Source: Prevotella vespertina (GTDB lineage: Bacteria; Bacteroidota; Bacteroidia; Bacteroidales; Bacteroidaceae). From it: DNA of 64,000 bases. The DNA lies in assembly GCF_009728485.1 (NCBI RefSeq), contig NZ_VVIQ01000003.1, forward strand, positions 248,001 through 312,000, given 5' to 3'. Made by a program: the position numbers and the translations under genes. Positions 26,145 to 34,546 of the stretch are shown here, piece by piece (position 1 is the first letter of the stretch; each line of letters begins with the position of its first letter). The notes under the pieces were generated by a model, which was given only the letters and a program-made list of their open reading frames with translations, searched no databases and had not been told where the DNA came from.

Positions 26145-27158
26145 TCACTTCTTATCGTTCGTCCTTATCACATTCTTCAACTTATCTACAACTTGCGATG
26201 GGGTTAATGTCGTCATGCAATGGTAATCACCTTTTGCACACTCATCTGTCCCCGCTATCGTACAAGGTTGGCAATCACAATGTGTCAACAAAGCGTCACC
26301 TTCTTGCTGCCACCAGCCTAAGAAGCCACAAGCGGGAGCTGTTCCGCCCCATATACTCACGACACGCACGCCTGCAAGAGAGGCTAAGTGCATATTGGCA
26401 GAGTCCATAGACACCATCACATCAAGCCATGCCATCAGTGCCAATTCCTCGTGTAATTGCAATGAACCAGCGATACATCTGACGTTAGCCAACTCTTTTG
26501 TCCATGACTCTAAAGTTACTTTTTCTTCTCCCCTACCGCCGAATAAGAACACTCTCACGTTCTCCGTCTGATTCAACAAGGCAATAACTTCTTGCATCTG
26601 ACTGGCTGGATAGGTCTTATTCTTATATCTTGCAAAAGGTGCAATACCTATCCAATGTTCGTTCTCCGGCTTTGTTAATTGTAGAGGTAAGGTTGGTTTC
26701 TTATCGAACAAGCCATCGAACTGAGGTTCACAAGGTAGTCCTAATCGTCTAAAAACATCGAAGTATCGTGCTGTAAACTTACTCTCCGTGTACTTATGTT
26801 GATGTGTTATTGCATGTCGTTCACTACGTTTCTTGTCAAGCATTGCCACTCGCACGCCTCGCAAAAGATAGCGTAAATCAATCTTCCAAGAGCGCATCAC
26901 GTTGTGTAAATCGGCTACAGCGTCAAACTTCAAGCCCTTAATTGGCTCTAAGACAGCCTTTCTGTCCTTCACTGGACACAGTGTTATATTCTCTGGAACA
27001 TGGATGAAGAGCTTGGCACAAAAAGCCATCGTCAACACATAGAAACGATGTTGTGGATAGGTTTTAGCCACACTATAGATAGCAGGGATAGTCATTGCAA
27101 CATCCCCCAATGCTGATAGTCTTATGACAAGGATACGCTTGTTTTCTTTATTTGCCAT
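26145..27158 (-). CDS. Glycosyltransferase family 9 (heptosyltransferase type)
   Basis: 337 aa from ATG 27158 (MANKENKRILVIRLSALGDV). It shows the GT9 pattern of a RLSALGDV N-terminal loop, a mid-protein WIGIAPFA segment and a C-terminal SMDSANMHLASLAGVRVVSI with WGGT, which binds the nucleotide sugar. GT9 enzymes add heptose or related sugars to the LPS inner core. A start six codons earlier is possible, but 27158 gives a compact 11-nt overlap with the preceding gene. The C-terminus is rich in Cys (CDCQPCTIAGTDEC), a common GT9 variation. Confidence 0.85.
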   Translation of the reverse strand: MANKENKRILVIRLSALGDVAMTIPAIYSVAKTYPQHRFYVLTMAFCAKLFIHVPENITLCPVKDRKAVLEPIKGLKFDAVADLHNVMRSWKIDLRYLLRGVRVAMLDKKRSERHAITHQHKYTESKFTARYFDVFRRLGLPCEPQFDGLFDKKPTLPLQLTKPENEHWIGIAPFARYKNKTYPASQMQEVIALLNQTENVRVFLFGGRGEEKVTLESWTKELANVRCIAGSLQLHEELALMAWLDVMVSMDSANMHLASLAGVRVVSIWGGTAPACGFLGWWQQEGDALLTHCDCQPCTIAGTDECAKGDYHCMTTLTPSQVVDKLKNVIRTNDKK

Positions 27159-28272
27159 ACCTATTATATATGTCAATCACCTGTTGGGCAACCTTCTTTC
27201 CATCGAACTTCTTGACGTATTCCAAGCCTTCACAGATAGCCTGCTCACGCTGGTCACCACCCGGCAACATGCGCTTTATAGCCTCAGCAAACGCCTTCGG
27301 ATCATCTGGACTCACGTATAGACTACCCTTACCACCAGCTTCTTCCAAACAACTTCCCATCGCTGCGACAACAGGGAGACCAGCTTCCATTGCCTCAATG
27401 ATAGGTATTCCGAACCCTTCATAACGGCTCGGATAACCAAAGACAGCTGCCGAATGGTATAGAGCATGCAATGTTTCATCATCAATACCGGACAGGAGAT
27501 GAACCCTATCAGCGACTCCAAGTTCCATAGCTTTCGCCTCTATTCGATCGGCATAAGGGGTTCTTCTACCCACGATAACCGCATCAACACCTTCCAAATA
27601 AGGTAAGGCTTCCACTATCTCAAGGGCGTTTTTGCGCTCTTCTATTGTACCAACAAAGAGGATAAAGTCGTTTGTAAGGTGATACTTCTCCCTTACCTTA
27701 TGCTTTAAAGACACATCTACAGGAGCTGCAAAACGTGTACTACAACTCTGATAGATTACCGATATTTTCTCTTCGGGCACCTTCCCATACTCTATAATAT
27801 CTCGTTTTGTACATTCAGAGATGGCTATGATGTGTGTTGCCTCATTGATGGCATTATAGAAACGACGGGTGTAAAGCCATCTATCAATGGGTTTGTACCA
27901 TTCGGGATGGCGCAGAAAGATAAGGTCATGAACTGTAAGAATGGCAGGAACAACCTTACTAATACCCTTTGGTAACTCTGCATTGAGTCCATGAAAGACA
28001 TTCACTTCATGCTTACGAATGTCTTTTACCATTCCTTTCAACTGCCACCACCTTTTATATAAAGGGATGGATGAGTTTGTAGGAACCACCAACTCACCTT
28101 TTTGAGGTATAGAGATAGCTTTCAAAGCAGGCTTCCCCTCATCTGGAGAAAACAGCAAGAGACGATCGTTGTCAGCTATCAACTCTGACATATTACACAC
28201 CAATGTCCGACCGTAATTGCCTAATCCCGTGGCATTACGTAATATCTTCCTTGCATCAACCCCTATCTTCAT
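27148..28272 (-). CDS. Glycosyltransferase family 4
   Basis: 374 aa GT-B retaining glycosyltransferase. The N-terminal acceptor domain begins MKIGVDARKILRNATGLGNY. The C-terminal GT4 domain shows ILFVGTIEERKN, YPSRYEGFGIPIIEAMEAG and the E-x7-E pattern that binds the sugar nucleotide. Probably adds a core or O-chain sugar at the cytoplasmic face. It overlaps both neighbours in the operon. Confidence 0.88.
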   Translation of the reverse strand: MKIGVDARKILRNATGLGNYGRTLVCNMSELIADNDRLLLFSPDEGKPALKAISIPQKGELVVPTNSSIPLYKRWWQLKGMVKDIRKHEVNVFHGLNAELPKGISKVVPAILTVHDLIFLRHPEWYKPIDRWLYTRRFYNAINEATHIIAISECTKRDIIEYGKVPEEKISVIYQSCSTRFAAPVDVSLKHKVREKYHLTNDFILFVGTIEERKNALEIVEALPYLEGVDAVIVGRRTPYADRIEAKAMELGVADRVHLLSGIDDETLHALYHSAAVFGYPSRYEGFGIPIIEAMEAGLPVVAAMGSCLEEAGGKGSLYVSPDDPKAFAEAIKRMLPGGDQREQAICEGLEYVKKFDGKKVAQQVIDIYNRYGK

Positions 28273-29440
28273 TTAGTATCCTCCTAACCATCTGGAGCCA
28301 TGCAGCCCCTGTATTATCAATACTGTATGTCTTTGCTTTCTCAATCACACGTAACTGCATTCTCTTCCTGCGTTCATCGTCTTTGGCAAGTGCAACTAAC
28401 GCTTTGGCGTATGCTTCTTCATCGAATGGCTCTATCAGAACACCTTCCTCTTTGCTTGAGACAACAGCTGTAACTGCTGTGAAACTATTATACAGAATAG
28501 GGACAACGCCATTAGCTTGTGCTTCAGCTAAGACCAATGGCCAACCTTCATAAGACGATGTCATACACAAGATGGAAGCCTTGTCATAATACTTCTTTGC
28601 CTGATTGGTCGGTCCTTCGAAAGCTATATTCTTCAGTTCAAGCGTTGTTGCCATTGCCCTTAGTGATGCGTCTTCTACACCTCCGCCAACAATCTCCAAC
28701 TTCCAATCAGGTAGTTGCGGCTGTACGATCTTCCATATTCGTAACAAGCGATCAACACGCTTCTGTATATGAGCAAAGCGCCCCAAATAAAGGATGATAT
28801 TCTCTTTATCCAAGTTAACATCAGTTGGTAAGGGTACAGAATTGGGTAAGACACATACCTTATTATCAGCTGGTAGATTCAAGTTCTTCGTCAATTGATC
28901 TTTAAAAGACTGACAAAGTACACCATAAGCATCCGCCCAGTGATATACTTTCTGGTACTTTCTGTAATAATCCATATCCATTACCTTCTTCCATACCTGT
29001 AACAGACTCCTTTTAAAAGGATGTGCTTCACCAATAGCTACGGTAAGCCCCAACAGTTCATGGAACGGTGGATTGTGAAGGACAAAGACCATCTTTACAC
29101 CTGTCTTTGCCTTCAACCAAGCTGCATAGCGTTGCTTCTGATAAGTCACAAGAATATCCACCTTCTCCCTTAATACGGCATCACGAATAGCCTTGGCAAC
29201 ACGTGGTGACCATAGGATATTACCCTTAGGAAGAGGTTTCACATCGAACAATCGCTGGAAACCCTTCGGATAGTTCTCTTGCAAATGGTTCATAACAAAG
29301 ACCGTAACAGCGAATCCGTGGGAGCATAACCAGTTGCCCACATCACACGTTACACGCTCTGCTCCACCACAAGGGAAGTCTTTTGAAAGGAATGCAATAT
29401 GCACTTTCCGTCCATGCCGCTGGTTATCGTTAGTCATCAT
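28256..29440 (-). CDS. Glycosyltransferase family 4
   Basis: 394 aa GT4 enzyme. The N-terminal part has FLSKDFPCGGAERVTCDVG; the C-terminal part has IILYLGRFAHIQKRVDRLL and SSYEGWPLVLAEAQANG. The specific sugar is not predictable. ATGATG at its start overlaps the GT90 stop (29437-29440), so translation is probably coupled. Its own 3' end overlaps the next GT4 by 17 nt. Confidence 0.88.
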   Translation of the reverse strand: MMTNDNQRHGRKVHIAFLSKDFPCGGAERVTCDVGNWLCSHGFAVTVFVMNHLQENYPKGFQRLFDVKPLPKGNILWSPRVAKAIRDAVLREKVDILVTYQKQRYAAWLKAKTGVKMVFVLHNPPFHELLGLTVAIGEAHPFKRSLLQVWKKVMDMDYYRKYQKVYHWADAYGVLCQSFKDQLTKNLNLPADNKVCVLPNSVPLPTDVNLDKENIILYLGRFAHIQKRVDRLLRIWKIVQPQLPDWKLEIVGGGVEDASLRAMATTLELKNIAFEGPTNQAKKYYDKASILCMTSSYEGWPLVLAEAQANGVVPILYNSFTAVTAVVSSKEEGVLIEPFDEEAYAKALVALAKDDERRKRMQLRVIEKAKTYSIDNTGAAWLQMVRRILNEDRG

Positions 29441-30393
29441 AGGTCTGTTAAGTCAAAGTACTTTTGTGCTACTGCAAGCTGCGTAGCCAATTCGATTCTT
29501 GGATTTTGGAACTGCTTCACCCATTCATGAGCATGTTCTATGATGGTTTCAGCCTCTGATGGATGTGCAATATAGTACTCTATTTTCTCTATCAAGTCCG
29601 AGTAGTCAGGTTTTACCTCTATATAATGATAATCTGGAATAAGCCTTCCTTCCATGTACCAAGTCTCATAAATCATAGGTGTAGAGACGGCTACTGAATT
29701 AGAGGACATCACCCATTTGAGGTTCGTTGCAACATCCATTCCCTCAATGCAAGCGACAAACTTATAATCTAACTGCTCCTCAATGCTTAGGAAACCCTTG
29801 ATACTTTCAGGGAAATCTTCGTTTGGCTCGGCTTGAGACTTACCTATATTGCACATGGGATGATCCCAAAACATCTCGCAAAACCTGCGTCTGTGAGGAC
29901 GAGCATTACACCATGTTGTCCTTGAGACAAGCATGTTCTTCTTTTCTGCAAAAGCCTTTTCGTCATGCACGAAACGGAAGTGTCTATGCTGATCGAGCTT
30001 CAGCAAGATCGCATTTACATTGTCTCCTACTATCGGACGGCTCTTTACAAACGCTGGTTGAGACGGCACATGTGTAACATCCCCATGCTCATATCTGAAT
30101 CTACATGCCGCAGGGAAATACTTCAAGACACTATACTGATCAAAGAAATAAGTAGAGAGACGACTCTTCTTATCGCCAAACTGTTGCTTCTTTAACGGGA
30201 ACTTATATTGCCCAACAGTAGTTGCTTCATCTATATGAGTATGCTCTTGAAGTTTATTATAGTAGGCAACACGATCCATAACTATCTCTCTTTCATCATA
30301 GCTAAGTCCTGCCATGATGGAAGAGAGACGTGGACGATAACATATCCGAGGTACGAATACGTAGTCCAAGATCTTCCCTATTGAATTACCCAT
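29437..30393 (-). CDS. Glycosyltransferase family 90 (LpsA-like)
   Basis: 318 aa. The C-terminal half carries the pattern seen in the GT90/CAP10-LpsA family: a core like KFVACIEGMDVATNLKWVMS, then YETWYMEGRLIPDYHYIEVK. The N-terminal half (RFRYEHGDVTHVPSQPAFVK, then SRPI) is also typical. Relatives transfer sugars such as xylose or glucose to capsule or LPS core. Its place in the waaA operon suggests a core sugar. Confidence 0.75.
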   Translation of the reverse strand: MGNSIGKILDYVFVPRICYRPRLSSIMAGLSYDEREIVMDRVAYYNKLQEHTHIDEATTVGQYKFPLKKQQFGDKKSRLSTYFFDQYSVLKYFPAACRFRYEHGDVTHVPSQPAFVKSRPIVGDNVNAILLKLDQHRHFRFVHDEKAFAEKKNMLVSRTTWCNARPHRRRFCEMFWDHPMCNIGKSQAEPNEDFPESIKGFLSIEEQLDYKFVACIEGMDVATNLKWVMSSNSVAVSTPMIYETWYMEGRLIPDYHYIEVKPDYSDLIEKIEYYIAHPSEAETIIEHAHEWVKQFQNPRIELATQLAVAQKYFDLTDL

Positions 30394-30407
30394 AGGTGAT
30401 TTCCTTT

Positions 30408-31139
30408 TTATTCCATTTCACCTTTCATAATAGCCTCAACTCCCGCAATGTCTTTGTGGTTGTCTACTGAGAGTGAGCGACAATGGCAGTTGTAGTAATA
30501 AATAGGCACATTATTCTCGATAAAGCGGAAGGAATCATTCTCTTCTATCTTCTCTATAGGTCCACGAGGGGTCGTATGATAGAACTCCAAAGCCTTATGA
30601 TTGAAAGCACCTACACCCACGAACTTATGATAAACATAATCCATATTGCCCTTTGGATATGGAATTGGACTGCGTGAGATAAACAAGCAACGATTGTTAT
30701 GACCTGTTACTATCTTCAAGTTAGTTGAATCAACGACCTCAACAGGGTTATGGAAATCGGTCATAAGGTTAGACACATACATCTCTCCCTCACCTATGCT
30801 TGCAGGGATACACTGCGTGATGTAGTCCTTAGTCAACAATGGTTCATCACCGTTCACCATGACATATAGATCTGCATCAATCTTTGTTGACACCTCATAA
30901 AGACGCTCTGTTGCAGTGTCATGATCAGATGCTGTCATAACAACTTTCGCTCCGAACGATTCTGCGAGAGCCTTGATTTTCTCGCTATCTGTTGCTACAT
31001 ACACTTCACTGAATTGCTCTACTTCCTTGCAATGTTCCCACACCCAACGTATCATTGGCTTGCCTAAGATCAATGCAAGAGGCTTTTCAAAAAAGCGCGA
31101 AGACTCTGCTCGCGCAGGAATTACACATACGATATTCAT
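30408..31139 (-). CDS. KdsB-like CMP-sugar synthetase (cytidylyltransferase)
   Basis: 243 aa. It has the nucleotidyltransferase signature IPARAESSRFFEKPL and GKPMIRWVWEH, then VMTASDHDTATERLYEV and VNGDEPLL, matching the KdsB fold that activates Kdo with CTP. Several positions differ from classical KdsB (for example SDHDTATER rather than DHxSGTDR), so the substrate may be Kdo or a related acid. Next to waaA, production of the CMP-Kdo donor is the simplest reading. Confidence 0.78.
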   Translation of the reverse strand: MNIVCVIPARAESSRFFEKPLALILGKPMIRWVWEHCKEVEQFSEVYVATDSEKIKALAESFGAKVVMTASDHDTATERLYEVSTKIDADLYVMVNGDEPLLTKDYITQCIPASIGEGEMYVSNLMTDFHNPVEVVDSTNLKIVTGHNNRCLFISRSPIPYPKGNMDYVYHKFVGVGAFNHKALEFYHTTPRGPIEKIEENDSFRFIENNVPIYYYNCHCRSLSVDNHKDIAGVEAIMKGEME

Positions 31140-31160
31140 TGTATCTATTATTTAGTACTT

Positions 31161-32051
31161 CTAATGAATGGCGTTCCCTTCCCTGTCAAACTTCCATCTG
31201 TTATGCGACCAAAGCCATAGCTCGGGTTGCTTACAAATGTTCGCTTCCATCATGCGGAGGTATTGTAAAGTATAAGGGAACTTCGTTTTATCATCTTGAG
31301 GACACACTTCTTTGAATGTCATAACATAGTGACCACGTCGCGGTTTCTCAACATGTAGGAAGAAGTAATGGGCATTTACGTGCTTACCAATCTCTTCTCC
31401 TCCCACAGCGAAAGCGGTGTCTTGATGCAGAAACTGCGTCCAGTTATGGAGGTTCTGACTATTCGGACGCTGGTCAGATATGAACCCCACGAGGAATTGC
31501 TCATTACTCCGATACTTCCTTAAAAGGAATCGGATGGCTTCTTGCTGTGTAACAAGTGTGGTGTTAAAACGGCTTCGGATGCGTAACATCAGATCGTCCA
31601 TCACCTTGTCTTTTACAGGTCGATATAACTCACAAGTGAATGCTGGTTGACGATAATAACACGATACTTCCTGTGCCCACTCCCAATTTCCATAATGCCC
31701 AAGGAATAGGATTACAGGGCGACCATCAGCCGCTTTACGTTCTACCTCATCACCATTCTTCACCTCAACACGGCGCCTCATCTCTTCATCACTAACGTGC
31801 AGGAGTTTTACAGACTCTACTATGACATCTGCCAGATGACGATAGAATTTATTGGTGATAATGCCTACCTCCCTCTGACTTAACTCTGGGAATGACCGAC
31901 TGATATTACCTGTTATCACTCGTTTCCGATAATGAATAACACGACTCAAGATGAAGTAAATGAAATCACTTATTCGATACAAGCACCAAAAGGGCAGCAA
32001 GGCTATACACTTGAGGAGACCGAGGAATATATAATAACGTACTTTTCTCAT
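31161..32051 (-). CDS. LpxL/HtrB-type lipid A late acyltransferase
   Basis: 296 aa. An N-terminal membrane anchor (YYIFLGLLKCIALLPFWCLY) precedes the acyltransferase motif H-x4-E in GHYGNWEW (H119, E124). A later FISDQRPN segment is also typical. Adds a secondary acyl chain to Kdo-lipid A at the cytoplasmic face of the inner membrane. The start at 32051 is chosen over the longer frame because its ATG overlaps the waaA stop (ATGA) and the upstream 40 residues duplicate waaA coding sequence. Confidence 0.85.
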   Translation of the reverse strand: MRKVRYYIFLGLLKCIALLPFWCLYRISDFIYFILSRVIHYRKRVITGNISRSFPELSQREVGIITNKFYRHLADVIVESVKLLHVSDEEMRRRVEVKNGDEVERKAADGRPVILFLGHYGNWEWAQEVSCYYRQPAFTCELYRPVKDKVMDDLMLRIRSRFNTTLVTQQEAIRFLLRKYRSNEQFLVGFISDQRPNSQNLHNWTQFLHQDTAFAVGGEEIGKHVNAHYFFLHVEKPRRGHYVMTFKEVCPQDDKTKFPYTLQYLRMMEANICKQPELWLWSHNRWKFDREGNAIH

Positions 32052-33331
32052 TGCTCTATGTTTGCACAAACCTTTTGAGTGAAGTTGGCATTTGCTTCTA
32101 TGAAAGCTGTTGTACGACTCTTCACCTCCATCTGTTCCTTTTCTTCTCTCACCTGATTGAACCAGTGACACAAGCCTTCTGGCGTTGTGACTATCGCTCC
32201 TATACCTCGATGAACCATCTCTTTCGGGGTTGTTTTCCGTTCTATTCTTGGACCAAAAGCCACAGGTATACCATAAACAGATGGCTCGATAACACTATGC
32301 AGATAAGCTGTGAAACCACCGCCAACGTATGCCCAATTACCATAACGATAGATACGTGAGAGCGAGCCAAGTATATTGACTACCAATACTTGTACATCGG
32401 TAAAGTCAGTATCTGCTGTACATTCTGTATATAACAACGATTTTGCTGGTATTTTTTCTTGCACCTCACGAAGTGTCACTGCATCTATCTCATGTGGAAC
32501 AACAAGGAATTTAACATCTTGTTCGTGCTCAATTAAAGAAGACACAAGCGATAAGTCATTAGCATCGCTCACACTACCAGCCACAAAGACAGGCGTATTG
32601 CCAGCACAAAACTTCTCTATTATTGTGTTTTGATAAGGCTCCTTGGCTATGCGAATAGCGTTATCAAACAAAGGATCGCCTATCACTTCTGCATTATTAA
32701 AGCCAATCTTTGCAAGAATCTCCTTCGACCGTTCATCCAATACCATGAACTTTGTAAAGGCCTTAAAAGCCCTTCGGATGGGGAAGCCATACCACTTCAG
32801 AAGGTAGGAGCTATCAGCTACTAACATTGAAACAAGGTAGGTCGGGATTCCACGGGAACGCAATTCTGACAGGTAATTCATCCAATATTCAGAGATAGCA
32901 AAGACCGCCTTCGAAGGTTGTACTATATCTAGAAATTCTCTAACATTGCTTTTCATGTCCAAAGGAAGATAAAAGATATTATCAACCTCATGGCTCTTTT
33001 CGTTCTCATTCATCAATGCGATGTAACCAGATGATGAAAAGAACGTGACGACACAACGGCGGTTATCGTTTCTCAATGTCTTGATAATAGGGCGGATAAC
33101 ATTGTATTCTCCATAGGAAGCAGCATGAAACCAAAGTACTTCACGACCATCTTTTACAACCTCACGTCGTATGGTTGAAAGGAGGTTCTGTTGCCCCATT
33201 ACAAAGCGATAAGCCTTTAGGTGTTTCTCTTGTAACCATCGTTGACACTGCTCACTCTTCCACACTCGGCGAAAGAATGTATTTATCAAGACGAGAACAC
33301 CATTATATAAAGATGTGAATATGCCTACCAC
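32048..33331 (-). CDS. waaA: 3-deoxy-D-manno-octulosonic acid transferase
   Basis: 427 aa; transfers Kdo from CMP-Kdo to lipid IVA. Seen: a membrane anchor at the N-terminus, LWFHAASYGEYNVIRPII (the conserved acceptor-site Glu region), SEYWMNYLSELRSRGIP, GDPLFDN, PVFVAGSVS and a C-terminal GGGFTAYLHSVIEPSVYGIP sugar-nucleotide site. First gene of the nine-gene LPS operon. A minus-strand -7-like box (TACTTTTG, 33409-33416) lies upstream. Confidence 0.93.
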   Translation of the reverse strand: MVGIFTSLYNGVLVLINTFFRRVWKSEQCQRWLQEKHLKAYRFVMGQQNLLSTIRREVVKDGREVLWFHAASYGEYNVIRPIIKTLRNDNRRCVVTFFSSSGYIALMNENEKSHEVDNIFYLPLDMKSNVREFLDIVQPSKAVFAISEYWMNYLSELRSRGIPTYLVSMLVADSSYLLKWYGFPIRRAFKAFTKFMVLDERSKEILAKIGFNNAEVIGDPLFDNAIRIAKEPYQNTIIEKFCAGNTPVFVAGSVSDANDLSLVSSLIEHEQDVKFLVVPHEIDAVTLREVQEKIPAKSLLYTECTADTDFTDVQVLVVNILGSLSRIYRYGNWAYVGGGFTAYLHSVIEPSVYGIPVAFGPRIERKTTPKEMVHRGIGAIVTTPEGLCHWFNQVREEKEQMEVKSRTTAFIEANANFTQKVCANIEQ

Positions 33332-33460
33332 TGCTACCTTAAATGTTTATTCGCTCAACCCGTCAAGAAACCTTTCTTCGATGATTGAAACAAGTATATA
33401 GTATATTGCAAAAGTACAAATAAAAAACCGAGAAAGCGTATATATATATCAAAAAAATTA

Positions 33461-33468
33461 TATCTTTG
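33461..33468 (+). promoter_or_regulatory. -7 box for the outer membrane protein at 33490
   Basis: TATCTTTG lies 21 bp before the start codon. A minus-strand counterpart, TACTTTTG, lies at 33409-33416 for waaA, so this 158-bp region holds divergent promoters. Confidence 0.6.
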
Positions 33469-33489
33469 CAGCCAGAAAACTAAAGGATA

Positions 33490-34140
33490 ATGATAAAGAA
33501 GATTCTTATGAAGAAATTACTTACACTTTCGATTGCATTAAGTTTAGCAACAAACATGATGGCTGCAGAGCCTAATTCAGATGGACTTGAGAAGGACAAG
33601 GCTGTCTACTTGGAGCTTTTAGGAGCCTCAAACATGGTAGGTATCAATTATGATCAGCGTTTCAACGACCATACTAAATGGGGTTGGAGAGCAGGTGTTA
33701 GCTTTGCTTTCGGTAACAACTCCAACTTCTTTGGTAACGATGGTAGTATTCGTTATTACTCAGTACCGCTGGAAGTAAACTATCTTCTAGGCTCTCAAAA
33801 GAACAACCTTGAGGTAGGTGCTGGTGCAAATGTGGGTATTTACAACTCTCACGATCGTGACATTCAAACCCTTGAAGGTCCTGTCACGCTCACTCCTGAC
33901 CAACAGGCGCACCTGATAACACAAAAAACTATCAATGGGAAGACGATAACTTTCCTCGGTTATAACACGAGTCACAATCGTTTCGGATACTATTTCTTTG
34001 GTAACATTGGTTATCGTCACGTTTCAAACAAGGGCTTCCTCTTCCGTGTGGGTGTGAATCCTTCCTTCACATTGGGTGAGAAGAACGCTATTAAAAAGGC
34101 TGTGCTCTATCCTTATCTCGGTTTTGGTTGGGCATTTTAA
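33490..34140 (+). CDS. Outer membrane beta-barrel-like protein
   Basis: 216 aa. A signal peptide (MKKLLTLSIALSLATNMMAA, with a second possible start at 33508) is followed by alternating beta segments rich in Gly and aromatic residues (GWRAGVSFAFGNNSNFFG; RFGYYFFGNIGYRHV) and a C-terminal LGFGWAF ending in Phe, as expected for BamA-inserted barrels. No named family recognised. It is divergent from the LPS operon. Confidence 0.7.
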   Translation: MIKKILMKKLLTLSIALSLATNMMAAEPNSDGLEKDKAVYLELLGASNMVGINYDQRFNDHTKWGWRAGVSFAFGNNSNFFGNDGSIRYYSVPLEVNYLLGSQKNNLEVGAGANVGIYNSHDRDIQTLEGPVTLTPDQQAHLITQKTINGKTITFLGYNTSHNRFGYYFFGNIGYRHVSNKGFLFRVGVNPSFTLGEKNAIKKAVLYPYLGFGWAF

Positions 34141-34162
34141 TACCCCACAGAATACAAAAAAA

Positions 34163-34200
34163 GGCCTCCCCAAGCCCCTCCGAAAGAGGGGATGTGCCTA
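34163..34200. repeat. REP-like repeat, subtype A2
   Basis: CCTCCCCAAGCCCCTCC followed by a complementary GGGG stretch and ATGT. Same family as 44863-44945 and 45125-45158. Lies in the 405-bp gene-free region 34141-34546, which otherwise holds only other repeats. Confidence 0.7.
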
Positions 34201-34268
34201 ACGGGAATTGGTTAGGATAAGGGGGAGAATTGCTTAATTCAATATTCAAAACTCATAAGTAAGAAAAT

Positions 34269-34372
34269 AAGAAACGCCTTTCTCCATTGGAGAAGGGCGT
34301 TTCTTTCTACTAAGGAGAGGCTCTCTTCATATGGAAGAAACGCCCCCTTTCTTTCGAAGGAGGCATTTCTTA
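34269..34372. repeat. Chain of short palindromes, family B
   Basis: Alternating arms such as GAAACGCC...GGCGTTTC and GAGAGGCTCTCTTC form three to four consecutive hairpins with about a 28-nt spacing. Confidence 0.7.
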
Positions 34373-34460
34373 TCTTTCGTCTTTTTATCCGCTGCTAACG
34401 AAGCAATGCCTCACAACACCCGACTAAACCTTTCCCTCCACACACCAATAGCACTATCTA

Positions 34461-34498
34461 CTCCCCTCTCCATTCGGAGAGGGGTTGGGGGTGAGGCT
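34461..34498. repeat. REP-like repeat, subtype A1
   Basis: CTCCCCTCTCC, a short spacer, GGAGAGGGG and TTGGGGGTGAGGC. Same element as at 39095-39224 and 40794-40847. Confidence 0.75.
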
Positions 34499-34546
34499 TT
34501 TTTCCTCTTTCAGTGAGGTCGGGTGAGGCTCTCAACGACCATTATC

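Noticed and set aside
32052..32171. 40-residue N-terminal extension of the LpxL-type acyltransferase
   Set aside because: It lies entirely within waaA coding sequence; the ATG overlapping the waaA stop gives a normal-length protein with a membrane anchor at its N-terminus.
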